Source: Streptomyces sp. BK340 (GTDB lineage: Bacteria > Actinomycetota > Actinomycetes > Streptomycetales > Streptomycetaceae). Taken from it: DNA of 64,000 nt. Positions within the stretch are counted from its first letter, which is position 1; the number at the start of each line of letters is the position of its first letter. A program made the position numbers and the translations under genes. This document shows positions 31,127 through 40,289 of the stretch, one piece after another. Location of the stretch: NCBI RefSeq assembly GCF_007827595.1, contig NZ_VISR01000020.1, positions 1-64,000 of the forward strand. Direction: 5' to 3'. The notes under the pieces are model-generated. The model did not search any database, was not told the DNA's origin, and saw only the letters and a list, made by a program, of their open reading frames with translations.

Positions 31127-34000
31127 ATGTTCCGTCCAGACCGCGGTGCCCTTCGTTCGGCCGGGTTCGTCGTGCTGCTGGCCGGCGTGTTTCTCCTGGT
31201 GAACAGCCAGGTCGTGTACGCGGCGAGCAGCAGCAGCGAGACCGGGGACCTGCTCGCCCCGCTGAACATCACCTCCTCCGAGGGCGTGCCGATCAACGGC
31301 TACGAGCTGAACGCTTCGGGCGGCTCGATCGTCGACTTCAAGGGCCAGGCCCTCGCCTTCGCCCTGTCCGGGCTGTTCACCCTGATCCGCCTGCTGGTGG
31401 GTCTGTCCGGGTGGGCGATCGAGCTGGCCTTCCGGTTCCCGCTGCTGAAGATCCTCACCGCGCCGGCGCAGAAGGTCGCCGACGTCTACAACGGGATCGT
31501 CGTCGACACGCTGGGGTTGAAGGGACTGCTGCTGGCGTGGGCGTTCGTGTTCGCCGCCTTCATGATCGTGCGCGGGAGGGTCGCACGCGGCCTGGGCGAG
31601 ATTTTCCTGACTCTGCTGATCGCGGCCATCGCGGCGTCCGCTTTTGTCCGCCCTGACTACCTGCTCGCCCAGGACGGGCCACTCGGGCAGGGCCAGCAGG
31701 TGGCCGCCGAGGTCGCGCAGGATTCGGTCAACTCCTACAACTGGGGCGGGAAGATCGCCAGCCACAGCCCATGCGACGGCATGGCGGGCAACGCTGAGCT
31801 GAAGTGCCTGCAGCGGGAGGGTGAGGGCCCGGTATCCGCCGCCGAGGTGGCCCGCCCGATCCAGGACTCGATCACCAACGCGCTGATCGTCAAGCCCTTC
31901 ATGCTGCTCGAGTACGGCCGCATCCTCGACCCGGCCAAGCCGTCCGACCGCAAGGCCTACGCCGTTCACCTCAGGTGGATCACCGGCGGCTACAAGGCCT
32001 CCGGCGGCAGTGACGGCAGCAACAAGGGGTGCGACAAGCTCGCGCCGCCGTCCCGGCCCTACTGCGAGGACCACCAGAGGGCTGACCCCTGTGAACTGGT
32101 CAAGGGCCCGGCCAAGGAGTTCTGCGAGGACGACAACAGCGGCCGACCCGGCAGGGCCGACAAGCTGCCAGCCCTGACGCCGGGCGGCGAGTTGCTGGAC
32201 GCCTCGCACGCGCTCGTGTCCGACGAGGACCGGGAGTTCTCCGCCTTCCTGCAGGACATGAAGGGAGCGGGCCCGGTCGGCAAGTCTTGCGCCACCTACG
32301 CCGAAAAGCCCACGTGGTGGCGGGTCGGCGGAGCTGCCCTCCTCCTCGTCGCCGCGCTGTTCATCTGCGGCATGCTCCTGTCCAGCGCCATCGTTCTGCT
32401 CGCCACCCAGGGCATCTGCGCGGCCGCCGCCGCAGCCGGCGGTGTCACCTTCGTGGCCGGCATGCTGCCCGGTCCTGCCCGGCAGTCGGTGTGGAAGTGG
32501 CTGTCGCTGTGGGGCGTCGCCATCCTCATGCTGGTCGGGGTCTGTGCGTTCATGCCGTTCTTCGGGATCGCCGTGGACGCCACCATCACCAACGGCCCCG
32601 ACCTGATGGTGGAACGGATCCTGCTCATCGACGTCCTCGCCATCGCCGGCGCCGCCGGGCACCGCCGCCTGCTGACCGGGATCACCTCGTTCGGCCAGCG
32701 CATGGCCATGCGGATGCGCTACGCCAAGGTCGGCGGCACCCACATGCCCGGCGACACCAGCGAACTCGGCGCAGCCCTCGCCATGAACTCCCCCGCCGCG
32801 CGCGGCGGATACGGCGGTGGTCTGCGGATGTTCGCCGGTGGCGGCCGGTTCGGCCTGCTCGGCACTCGCCACCGCCTGATGGGGGCGTTGACCTCGCTGT
32901 TCGACGGGGCGGGTCTGCCGGTGGACACCGGGGGGATGCTCGCGGATGCCACCGCCGAGGCAGGGCGCGGTCTCGCACCGCTCACTGCGGCAGCGGCAGT
33001 GGGCGGGCTGGGGGTGCGGCTCGGCGCGAAGGGCGCGTACTGGATGCTGATCGGCCGCCGCCCGGACAGAGAGCAGCTGGCCCAGTGGCGCAAGCCCACC
33101 GCCGGCGGCGACCCGAACACAGGTGGCCCGGCAGGTGCGGGCAGCGGGGGGCCGCGCAGGCCCGGGGGTCCGCCCGACCGCTACCGCAACGCTGAGGGGC
33201 AGATCGTCGACCGCCGCACCGGCGAAGTCCTGCATGACCAGAACACCGACCGCGCTCTGCTGTCGACGCGCGCCCACAACCGGCTGGTCCGCTTCCGTGG
33301 ATACCGCATCGCCCACCGAGGCGGCCGCGCCGCCTACGGGGCGACGGTCGGTCTGCCGGCCAACATCCAACGCACCCGTGCCGGGGGCTCGCGCTACTCC
33401 CAGGACGCCCGCCAGCAGGTGCGGGTGTGGGGCAACACCGTGCGCGAGGACGGCCGTGCCTGGGCTGGCGCAGGACGGCAGGTCGCGGGCGTCGTGCGGG
33501 AGCACACCGACGACCGCGGTGGTCCCGGCGCCTTGGCCAGCCGCCGACTGCCCACCGCAACATCTTCCGCCGTCCCGTCCTCTCGCGGCACAACCACGCA
33601 GCAGCCGCCTGGCACGCGCGTCTCAGGGCAGGGTCGACCGACCGGTGCCCGGACAGCGGCGCCACCCGCACGCACGACCTCCGGCAGCCGCGCCAGCCGC
33701 CCGTCTGCTCCAGGGCCGTCCCTGGACCGCTTCGAGCGGCTGATGAACGATCCGGCGGAACTCCGGCGCGCCACCATCCGAAATGTCGCCCGGGTCGACC
33801 CCGACCTCGCACGCCGCATGCAAGGCAGCAGCGCATCGCAGGCCGGCAACAGGCCAGGCCCTTCAGGTGCCGGGAGCTCCACACGCGAGGAGGCGCGCGC
33901 CCGGTGGGAGGCGCTGATGCGGCGCACAGCAGCCGACGCCGACCGGCTGCGCCAGCAGCGCAGCCAGCCGGACGCCCCCGAGGGCGGTGACGACGAGTGA
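31127..34000 (+). CDS. VirB6/TrbL-like conjugation membrane protein, 957 aa
   Basis: ATG 31127 follows the preceding stop by 1 nt. A signal segment (residues 11-30) is followed by several membrane spans at about 85-110, 140-160, 165-185, 400-425, 430-450 and 460-480. Cys pairs, including DPCELVKGPAKEFCE near residue 320, lie in the external loop. The C-terminal 350 residues are soluble, Gly/Pro/Arg-rich, with a DRRTGEVL motif. It likely forms the inner-membrane core of the transfer channel. Confidence 0.8.
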   Translation: MFRPDRGALRSAGFVVLLAGVFLLVNSQVVYAASSSSETGDLLAPLNITSSEGVPINGYELNASGGSIVDFKGQALAFALSGLFTLIRLLVGLSGWAIELAFRFPLLKILTAPAQKVADVYNGIVVDTLGLKGLLLAWAFVFAAFMIVRGRVARGLGEIFLTLLIAAIAASAFVRPDYLLAQDGPLGQGQQVAAEVAQDSVNSYNWGGKIASHSPCDGMAGNAELKCLQREGEGPVSAAEVARPIQDSITNALIVKPFMLLEYGRILDPAKPSDRKAYAVHLRWITGGYKASGGSDGSNKGCDKLAPPSRPYCEDHQRADPCELVKGPAKEFCEDDNSGRPGRADKLPALTPGGELLDASHALVSDEDREFSAFLQDMKGAGPVGKSCATYAEKPTWWRVGGAALLLVAALFICGMLLSSAIVLLATQGICAAAAAAGGVTFVAGMLPGPARQSVWKWLSLWGVAILMLVGVCAFMPFFGIAVDATITNGPDLMVERILLIDVLAIAGAAGHRRLLTGITSFGQRMAMRMRYAKVGGTHMPGDTSELGAALAMNSPAARGGYGGGLRMFAGGGRFGLLGTRHRLMGALTSLFDGAGLPVDTGGMLADATAEAGRGLAPLTAAAAVGGLGVRLGAKGAYWMLIGRRPDREQLAQWRKPTAGGDPNTGGPAGAGSGGPRRPGGPPDRYRNAEGQIVDRRTGEVLHDQNTDRALLSTRAHNRLVRFRGYRIAHRGGRAAYGATVGLPANIQRTRAGGSRYSQDARQQVRVWGNTVREDGRAWAGAGRQVAGVVREHTDDRGGPGALASRRLPTATSSAVPSSRGTTTQQPPGTRVSGQGRPTGARTAAPPARTTSGSRASRPSAPGPSLDRFERLMNDPAELRRATIRNVARVDPDLARRMQGSSASQAGNRPGPSGAGSSTREEARARWEALMRRTAADADRLRQQRSQPDAPEGGDDE

Positions 34001-35145
34001 AGAGTCGACGCCGTCTCGGGCGATGGGCGTGCGTGACAGCTCTGCTGCTGTTCACCGCCGTGTGCTGTGCAGCTCCGGTCTCCGGAGCGATCAGCGCGAT
34101 CGTTGCGCTGCAGACCGCCCGGCAGGACGACGGCGGGATCGCCGACGGTGGCACCGCCGCAGACATCCCCCCGCGCATGCTGACCGCCTACAAGAAGGCC
34201 GTCGTGCAGGTCGGCCGGTACGCGCCGAAGTGCAACGGCATGCGCTGGCCGATCCTTGCCGGGATCGCCAAGGTCGAGTCCAACCACGCGGTGGGCCGCA
34301 ACATCGCCGCCAGTGGAGACATCCGACCGAAGATCTACGGGGTGCTCCTCAACGGCTCTGGCCAGGGCGGCAACACCACCGCCTTCCCCGACACCGACAA
34401 CGGCCGCTGGGACGGCACCGCCACCGGTGAGCGCGCCGTCGGCCCCTTCCAGTTCCTGCCCTCCACCTGGGAAGGCAACGACAAGGACGCCAACGGCGAC
34501 CAGAAGGCCGACCCGCACAACGCCGACGACGCCGCCCTCGGCGCCGCCCTCTACCTGTGCGGAAACGGCCGAGACCTGACCAGGCGCACCCAGCTCAAGG
34601 CTGCGATCCTCCAGTACAACCACTCCAACGAGTACGTCGCCAACGTTCTGGGCTGGATCGACCAGTACACGGCGGCGGCCAAGAACCCCGACCTGAAGAA
34701 CGTGTCCGAGAAGGTCCGCACCGTCATCGAGGCGGCACTCTCCCAGCGGGGCGTGCCCTACTCATGGGGCGGCGGCAACGCTGGCGGCCCGTCCTACGGC
34801 TTCTGCTGCTCTCCCAGCGGGAAAAGCGGCGCGAGCATCAAGGGATTCGACTGCTCGGGCCTGACCACCTACGCGTACGCCAAGGCCGGCATCAGCCTGC
34901 CGCGCACCGCCGCCGCGCAAGCCGGCGTCGGCCAGCGCATCCCCGCCAGCCTTGGCACGAGCGCCCTTAAACCCGGCGACCTCGTCTTCTTTGCCTACGC
35001 CCCTGGACACGATTCCACGATCTATCACGTCGGGATCTACGCCGGCAGCGGACAGATGATCAACGCCGCCCGCCCGGGCACGGTCGTCCGGCTGGACTCG
35101 GTCAGCGCCATGTCGGGCTATGCGGGGGGAGCACGCCTACTGTGA
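33997..35145 (+). CDS. Bifunctional lytic transglycosylase/NlpC-P60 hydrolase, 382 aa
   Basis: GTG overlaps the previous stop (GTGA). A signal anchor (residues 9-30) precedes an SLT-type domain with catalytic Glu94 in KVESNH and the later motif GPFQFLPSTW. The NlpC/P60 domain follows: Cys286 in FDCSGLT, His in IYHVGIYAG and a polar residue in MINAARPG. It would cut peptidoglycan glycan and peptide bonds to open the wall for the transfer machine, like TcpG/VirB1 proteins. Confidence 0.92.
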   Translation: MKSRRRLGRWACVTALLLFTAVCCAAPVSGAISAIVALQTARQDDGGIADGGTAADIPPRMLTAYKKAVVQVGRYAPKCNGMRWPILAGIAKVESNHAVGRNIAASGDIRPKIYGVLLNGSGQGGNTTAFPDTDNGRWDGTATGERAVGPFQFLPSTWEGNDKDANGDQKADPHNADDAALGAALYLCGNGRDLTRRTQLKAAILQYNHSNEYVANVLGWIDQYTAAAKNPDLKNVSEKVRTVIEAALSQRGVPYSWGGGNAGGPSYGFCCSPSGKSGASIKGFDCSGLTTYAYAKAGISLPRTAAAQAGVGQRIPASLGTSALKPGDLVFFAYAPGHDSTIYHVGIYAGSGQMINAARPGTVVRLDSVSAMSGYAGGARLL

Positions 35146-35786
35146 CCACCAACCCGCGCTCACCGCGTCTGCTGGTGCTGTGCACCATCACGCTCGCCGT
35201 CGCTGGCGTCGCCCTCCTCGGCATACCGCACGGCCAGGAGCCACCGGTCCCGAAGGCTTCCCCGACTGCTCACGCAACGACGGATCCGTCACTTGCGGCC
35301 TCTACGCCGACCACTGACCAGCCGACCGTCGGCACGTCTGTCTCGACGCCCGCCGCGTCGACACCGGCGGTCCTTGAGTCTGCACTGCCGCCGCACGGCG
35401 AAGGCCCGGCCGGCGACGCGACCATCCAAAAGGCGTTGGAGGCCGCGTGGCCCCCAGACCTTTCCTCCCGCGACGCACGCGAACTGCTGGCATCAGGACG
35501 CGACCTTCTGCGCGCCGACGCCACCGGGATCGGCCGCGCGAGATGGCCTGCGGTCTTCCCCGCCTCATGGCAGGGCCTCGCGCCGGCGTTCGCCACCGCC
35601 CGTTTCCGGATCCAGGCCGCGATCGCCCGCCGCGACGGCAGCCCGGACAAGGCGGTGGTGCACCTGGTGTGGGCCGGTACCGACCGCGGCGGCACCTTCA
35701 CCGACGGCCGCATCACCGACTGGCACTTCACCCGCACCACGACAAAGAAGGGGGCGTCCACGTGGACTCCCAAGCCCCATACCTGA
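35142..35786 (+). CDS. Membrane-anchored conjugation accessory protein, 214 aa
   Basis: GTG overlaps the hydrolase stop. A signal anchor (LLVLCTITLAVAGVALLGI, residues 10-28) precedes a long Thr/Ser/Ala/Pro-rich linker, suited to spanning the wall, and a compact domain from about residue 95 to 205 ending VVHLVWAGTDRGGTFTDG. No motif identifies it. Its end overlaps the VirD4-like gene by 25 bp. Confidence 0.65.
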   Translation: MTTNPRSPRLLVLCTITLAVAGVALLGIPHGQEPPVPKASPTAHATTDPSLAASTPTTDQPTVGTSVSTPAASTPAVLESALPPHGEGPAGDATIQKALEAAWPPDLSSRDARELLASGRDLLRADATGIGRARWPAVFPASWQGLAPAFATARFRIQAAIARRDGSPDKAVVHLVWAGTDRGGTFTDGRITDWHFTRTTTKKGASTWTPKPHT

Positions 35787-38362
35787 CCAGACAGGTGCTC
35801 GGCCTCATCTCCGGCATCGTTCACACCGTCGGCTGGGCTATCACAAACTGGTGGGTGGTGGCCTTGGCCGCCCTCGCGGTCTGGGCCGCGGGCGAGGCGG
35901 TGGTGCGCCATCTGGCGCGGAAGGCCTCGGCCGAACGGATGGCGCTGGAGCTCGTTCCGTCGCGGCACTTCGACCCTGGTCTGGAGGAGATCTTCCGCCG
36001 GGGTGTTCAGCTCGCCCGGGCCTCGACGAGCATGCCGTGGTGGGCGCCGCGCCGGTCGAAGGCGGTGCAGATCCGGCTGCGCGCCGACGGCTCCAGCCCG
36101 CTGCGCTATCGCATCGAGGGCCCGGCCGGCGGCGAACGCCTTCTGTCGATCACGCCGTTCGGTCCGGCCGTCACCGTGAACCGGGCCCGTCCCCTCGTCG
36201 ACAAGCCCCGTGATCACGTGGTGCGGGCGGAGTTCATCCTGCGCGGCAAGCCGACCGCACCCCTGCGTGAGGTTCCGCTGAGCCCGGATCCGTTGCAGCC
36301 GCTGATCGACGCCGTCTCGGACCTCCGTGCCGAGCTGGGGGACCTTGCCGAGATCCGGCTCGACATCCAGCGCGCCCCCAAGTGGGCGCTGCGGGCGCGC
36401 CGTATGCAGCTGATGAGCAACGCGCGTCGCGCGGAGCGGCGGGAGGCCCAGCGGGCCGCGCGGTGGGTGCGGCAGGACGCCACCGGCATCGAGGACTCGC
36501 TCACCTGGCAGCTGCAGCAACTGGTATCCGGCAAGCAGGGGGGAGGTGGGCGCCGGCTGGTCATGCCTCCCGTCCCGCGCCGGGTGGACCCGGAGGAGGC
36601 GCTGGGCAAGCTCGCCGGGGACGACCACCTGGTGCGGGTGCAGCTGCTGGTGATGTGCGCGTCGAACACCGAGGGCCGCGCCCAGGCCCGGCTCGCTCAA
36701 CTCCAGGCCGCCCTGGATGTGTTCGGCGGCGGTTCGCGCTGGGCGATGCGGGGCTGGAGGGTAGGCCCCTGGCGGTTCGGGGCGGACCGCTGGCCCAGCC
36801 GGCGCGGCTTCGAACGCCGCTGGGCTCTGGGGCACTGCCAGCCACCCCGTCCGAACTGGGTCCGGCTGGAAGAGCTGACCGGCCTGCTCAAGCCGCCCAC
36901 GGCGCACTGCCGTCTGCCTCTGCTCGCTGGAGACCTGCCGACGTTCGCGCATGGGGATCCCGAGCTGTTGCTGCAGGGGATCTACCGCGGCCCGGACGGC
37001 CGCCGACGCCTGGTCGCCACCTACGCCAAGGAGACGCTGTTCGAGGTCGGGGTGGGCAAGGCGGGCGGCGGCAAGACGGAGCGCGCCCTTGGCCAGGCGA
37101 TCGGCTGGGCGCATGCCGGCGGCGGGCTGATGTTCGTCGACCCGCACCGCGACTCGTGGCCGCGTGCCCTGCCGTTCCTCGCCCACGACAACCTGATGTC
37201 GCGTGTAGCGCTGATCGATCTCAACGCCAGCGGGCCCGCTCCGCAGCTCAGTTGCTGGAATCCGATCGGCATGCACCAGGGCCAGGTCGCGCACGAGGTC
37301 GTCGAGGCGACCGCAGACGCCTACGCGTCCGTGCTCGGCTGGGACGACGCCACCGCTCCCCGCGCGCTCACCATCTTCACCGCCGCTCTGGCGGTGCTGG
37401 TGGCCGTCAACGAGGCCGCCTGCCTGGCCGGGCGGCCGGAGGACCAAGCCACGGTCTTTCACATGCGGTCCTTGCTCACCGACCCGATCTTCCGTACGAC
37501 GGCGCTCACCGCGGTCGAGACACGCCTGGACGAGGAGACCCGCTCATGGTGGCGGACGGTGTTCCCGACGCTGCCCACCGACGCGTTCGCCGTCGTCCTC
37601 AACCCGATCGCCCGCCTGGCCGCCAACCCCGTCACCCGGGCGTTCCTCGGTCAGCCGGCTGGTATCTACAACATCCGTGCCGCGATGGACTCGCGGATGA
37701 TCGTGTGGGTGTGCCCGGGCGGTAACGGGCCCACCGACCGGCTGATCACCGCGCTGCTGGCCCGGGACCTGCTGCGGGCCGTGCGCTCGAGGAGGGACAC
37801 CGCGGAAGAGCGGCGGGTGCCGTTCCGCCCGTACTTCGACGAGCTGATCACCCTCACGGGCGCGGCCCCGGAGACGATCGCTGCGATGTTCGAGGACTTC
37901 CGCAAGTACAAGGTCCACGTCCACGGCATGACCCAGCTCCTTGGCCGCCTACCCCAGGCGGTGCGGCTGTCGCTGCTCCAGAACGCCTCCACCCTGGCCT
38001 CCACCGCGGGCTCGCAGTCCGCCATCGCCCCCATCACCGCAGAGTGGGGCGACACCCCCAGCCCGGACGTCGTCGCCGGCCTGGACCGGTTCGAGCACTA
38101 CATGTCGCTGACCGTCGAGGGCCGTCGTGTCGGTCCCGTCCAGATCACCGGCCCTCACCTGGACGAGGTGTTCGCCGACTACGCCCGCCCGGGCCAGGCC
38201 AGGGCACTGGAGCACGCTGCCCGAGCCACGGCCGGCGCCGCCCCCCTTCACCAGCTCACCGACCGGGCCGCTAACCAGCTCACCCGCGTAAGCGACTTCC
38301 TCGCCCAGCACTCCTCCGCCGCCAAGCCGGCCGTCCATCTGCAGAAGAAGGGATACAAGTGA
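35762..38362 (+). CDS. VirD4/TraG-type coupling ATPase, 866 aa
   Basis: GTG 35762 lies 8 nt after AAGAAGGGGG. Membrane segments sit near residues 12-50. The ATPase domain has Walker A VGKAGGGKTERA near residue 430 and Walker B RPYFDELITL near 690, with the conserved HVHGMTQLL sensor after it. Coupling proteins bring relaxase-bound DNA to the channel. With VirB4 and VirB6-like partners it indicates single-stranded, relaxase-type transfer rather than the double-stranded TraB/FtsK mode of many Streptomyces plasmids. Confidence 0.9.
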   Translation: MDSQAPYLTRQVLGLISGIVHTVGWAITNWWVVALAALAVWAAGEAVVRHLARKASAERMALELVPSRHFDPGLEEIFRRGVQLARASTSMPWWAPRRSKAVQIRLRADGSSPLRYRIEGPAGGERLLSITPFGPAVTVNRARPLVDKPRDHVVRAEFILRGKPTAPLREVPLSPDPLQPLIDAVSDLRAELGDLAEIRLDIQRAPKWALRARRMQLMSNARRAERREAQRAARWVRQDATGIEDSLTWQLQQLVSGKQGGGGRRLVMPPVPRRVDPEEALGKLAGDDHLVRVQLLVMCASNTEGRAQARLAQLQAALDVFGGGSRWAMRGWRVGPWRFGADRWPSRRGFERRWALGHCQPPRPNWVRLEELTGLLKPPTAHCRLPLLAGDLPTFAHGDPELLLQGIYRGPDGRRRLVATYAKETLFEVGVGKAGGGKTERALGQAIGWAHAGGGLMFVDPHRDSWPRALPFLAHDNLMSRVALIDLNASGPAPQLSCWNPIGMHQGQVAHEVVEATADAYASVLGWDDATAPRALTIFTAALAVLVAVNEAACLAGRPEDQATVFHMRSLLTDPIFRTTALTAVETRLDEETRSWWRTVFPTLPTDAFAVVLNPIARLAANPVTRAFLGQPAGIYNIRAAMDSRMIVWVCPGGNGPTDRLITALLARDLLRAVRSRRDTAEERRVPFRPYFDELITLTGAAPETIAAMFEDFRKYKVHVHGMTQLLGRLPQAVRLSLLQNASTLASTAGSQSAIAPITAEWGDTPSPDVVAGLDRFEHYMSLTVEGRRVGPVQITGPHLDEVFADYARPGQARALEHAARATAGAAPLHQLTDRAANQLTRVSDFLAQHSSAAKPAVHLQKKGYK

Positions 38363-39273
38363 CCACCACCTTCGAGACCATGCCGTCCGGCCGTACGCCG
38401 AGCCCGGTCGAGCCGCTGCCGCATCTGCTCCTGGCCGTGCTCGGCCAGCACCGGATGGCGACCACGAATCAGCTCCACGAGCTGCTGCGGCCCGGCGCAG
38501 CGCGGCAGACCGTCTCCGCGCCGCTCAACAAGCTGCGCCGCGACGGCCTGGTGGACTACACGGTGCTGCCACAGTCCAACCGGTCCCGCGCCTGGTACCT
38601 GACGAGCGAGGGCGCACGGCTGACCCGGGACTTCCCGGCCCTGCGCGGACGTCCCGCGTACCCGATCAACTCGGCCACGGCGGCCTCGCTGAAGACCCCG
38701 CACACCCTGACCGTGGTCCGCACCCACCTCGCGTTCGTCACCGACGCCCGCCGGCGCGGCGACGAACACGGCCACCTGGACTGGACACCGGAGGTCTCCC
38801 ACCCGCTCAGCGACGGCGAGCGGATCATCACGGACGCGGTGATGCACTACACCCTCATCGGTGACGAGGAGCGGACGAAGCTGCGGGCGTTTGTCGAGGT
38901 CGACCGGACGACCATGGGCAGTGAGCGGCTCGCCTCCAAGCTGATCGAGTACGCCCGGCTGTGGTCGTACGAGCCGCAGCCCGTCGGCCGGACACGCTCG
39001 CGGCAGCCCGCCGCTACCGGGGCGGTGTGGCTGCGCTGGTATCCCGTCTTTCCCCGGGTGTTGTTCGTCCTGACCGGGGCCTCCCGGTACGTCCTGGGCA
39101 ACCGGATCAACGACCTGCAGGCCATGGTGGCCGAGCACCCCCTCGTGGGCACGCTGGCCCGGCAAGTCCCACTGGGGGCAGCCGTCCTCGACGACCTCGA
39201 AAACCAGGGGCCCACCGGCGACGTCTGGGTGCCTCTGGCCGGCGGCGAACCGCGTCCCTGGACCGATCTGTGA
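38359..39273 (+). CDS. Replication-relaxation family protein, 304 aa
   Basis: GTG overlaps the VirD4-like stop. The N-terminus is a winged helix (LLLAVLGQHRMATTNQLHEL, residues about 23-42, and VSAPLNKLRRDGLVDYT). The rest matches the replication-relaxation (Replic_Relax) family: an acidic/basic core with VEVDRTTMGSERLASKLIEY. Members are linked to plasmid transfer or replication and may act on the origin, as a relaxase or its partner; no nuclease motif is obvious to me. Last gene of the operon. Confidence 0.85.
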   Translation: MTTTFETMPSGRTPSPVEPLPHLLLAVLGQHRMATTNQLHELLRPGAARQTVSAPLNKLRRDGLVDYTVLPQSNRSRAWYLTSEGARLTRDFPALRGRPAYPINSATAASLKTPHTLTVVRTHLAFVTDARRRGDEHGHLDWTPEVSHPLSDGERIITDAVMHYTLIGDEERTKLRAFVEVDRTTMGSERLASKLIEYARLWSYEPQPVGRTRSRQPAATGAVWLRWYPVFPRVLFVLTGASRYVLGNRINDLQAMVAEHPLVGTLARQVPLGAAVLDDLENQGPTGDVWVPLAGGEPRPWTDL

Positions 39274-39671
39274 ATCGGCGGCCAGATACCCGACGCGGTA
39301 CAACGGCCACGCCTTCGGAACCAGGCGCCTACGAGAAGCCGTCAATGCCTCCAGAACCGACGGGTCGGTCTCCTCCTTCTGCGAGCAGGAGACACTCGGG
39401 CGGAGTACGGCCAGTTCGACCCGGTCGGGTTGCGATTGGAACAAGCGAAGGCCCAGAACTACAAATCGACATCCGGTTTCGAAAGTGACCGGTTACATCC
39501 CGAGTTGCGCGAGTCAACTCAAAGAAGTCGCTAGGAAGTTGACAGGCGCATGCGTAATCTGGCGACTACACAGACACATCACAGCAGCTTGATCCAGCCA
39601 CTGTGGTGGGTTGCCGCCTGCCGGCACCCAGCACACCGATCATCGCGAATCGCGCCGTACAGGGAGACAAG
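39274..39671 (+). other. Intergenic region with weak promoter signal for the pilus operon
   Basis: No gene is seen in these 398 bp. TTGACA at 39539-39544 is a good -35 box, but the sequence 16-19 nt later has only weak -10 candidates. The gap separates the transfer operon from the Tad-type pilus operon. Confidence 0.4.
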
Positions 39672-40289
39672 GTGACACGAGCAGCACGACTCCGAACCAG
39701 GCTCGGCCCTGTTCGCATCCGCATGTCCGCAACCGCTTTGCTCGGCGTGAGCGTGCTGGTCGCCCTGTCCGGGTGTAGCGGCGGGGACGGCTCATCGCAG
39801 GACAAGGACAAGGGAAACCAGACCGCCGCCGCTGTTCCGTCAACGACGAAACCCGCGTCGGCGGACCCTGAAGCCGCGGAGAAGACGGCCGTCCTGCAGG
39901 CCTACGACTCCTATTGGAATGAGCAGGTCAAGGCCTACACGCGGGCCGATATCAAGGGCACCGGCCTGAAGAAGTACGCCACAGAGAGGGCGCTGACGCG
40001 CGCCATGGGTGACCTGCTGGTGATGCAGAAGGCGGGAACGGCCACCACGGGCCGCCCTGGTCACAAGGTTGAAGTCACCTCGCTGACGCTCACTGGGAAG
40101 ATCCCCAAGGCCAGCCTCCGAGACTGCCTCGACATTTCGAACTGGAAGACAGTGAAGAGGAACACAGGGCAGGTCAAGCCTTTCCCACCGAATCAGCCTC
40201 TGCGGTACCTCACGACTGTGTCAGCGGAGAAGTGGGGGAAGCAGTGGATGATCACCGATGCCGCGCCAGACGGGACGAAAACGTGCTGA
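39672..40289 (+). CDS. Putative lipoprotein of the pilus operon, 205 aa
   Basis: GTG 39672 follows GGGAGACAAG. The lipobox LSGC places the lipidated Cys at residue 35, after a hydrophobic segment. A Thr/Ser/Asp-rich linker leads to a soluble domain with two further Cys near the end (DCLDISNW and KTC). It would be anchored outside the membrane. It overlaps the next gene by 7 bp. Function unknown, but it recurs next to Tad genes in Streptomyces in my reading of such loci. Confidence 0.75.
   Translation: MTRAARLRTRLGPVRIRMSATALLGVSVLVALSGCSGGDGSSQDKDKGNQTAAAVPSTTKPASADPEAAEKTAVLQAYDSYWNEQVKAYTRADIKGTGLKKYATERALTRAMGDLLVMQKAGTATTGRPGHKVEVTSLTLTGKIPKASLRDCLDISNWKTVKRNTGQVKPFPPNQPLRYLTTVSAEKWGKQWMITDAAPDGTKTC

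Noticed and set aside
30833..33505. 890-codon open frame on the minus strand
   Set aside because: It is antisense to the VirB6-like gene. Composition is typical of a GC-shadow and the plus-strand product has clear membrane and Cys motifs.
35270..37462. 730-codon open frame on the minus strand
   Set aside because: It is antisense to the VirD4-like gene, which has good Walker motifs; the minus product has none.
38359..39273. Classical MOB relaxase
   Set aside because: No three-His motif or catalytic Tyr in the usual context was seen, so I kept the Replic_Relax family name only.
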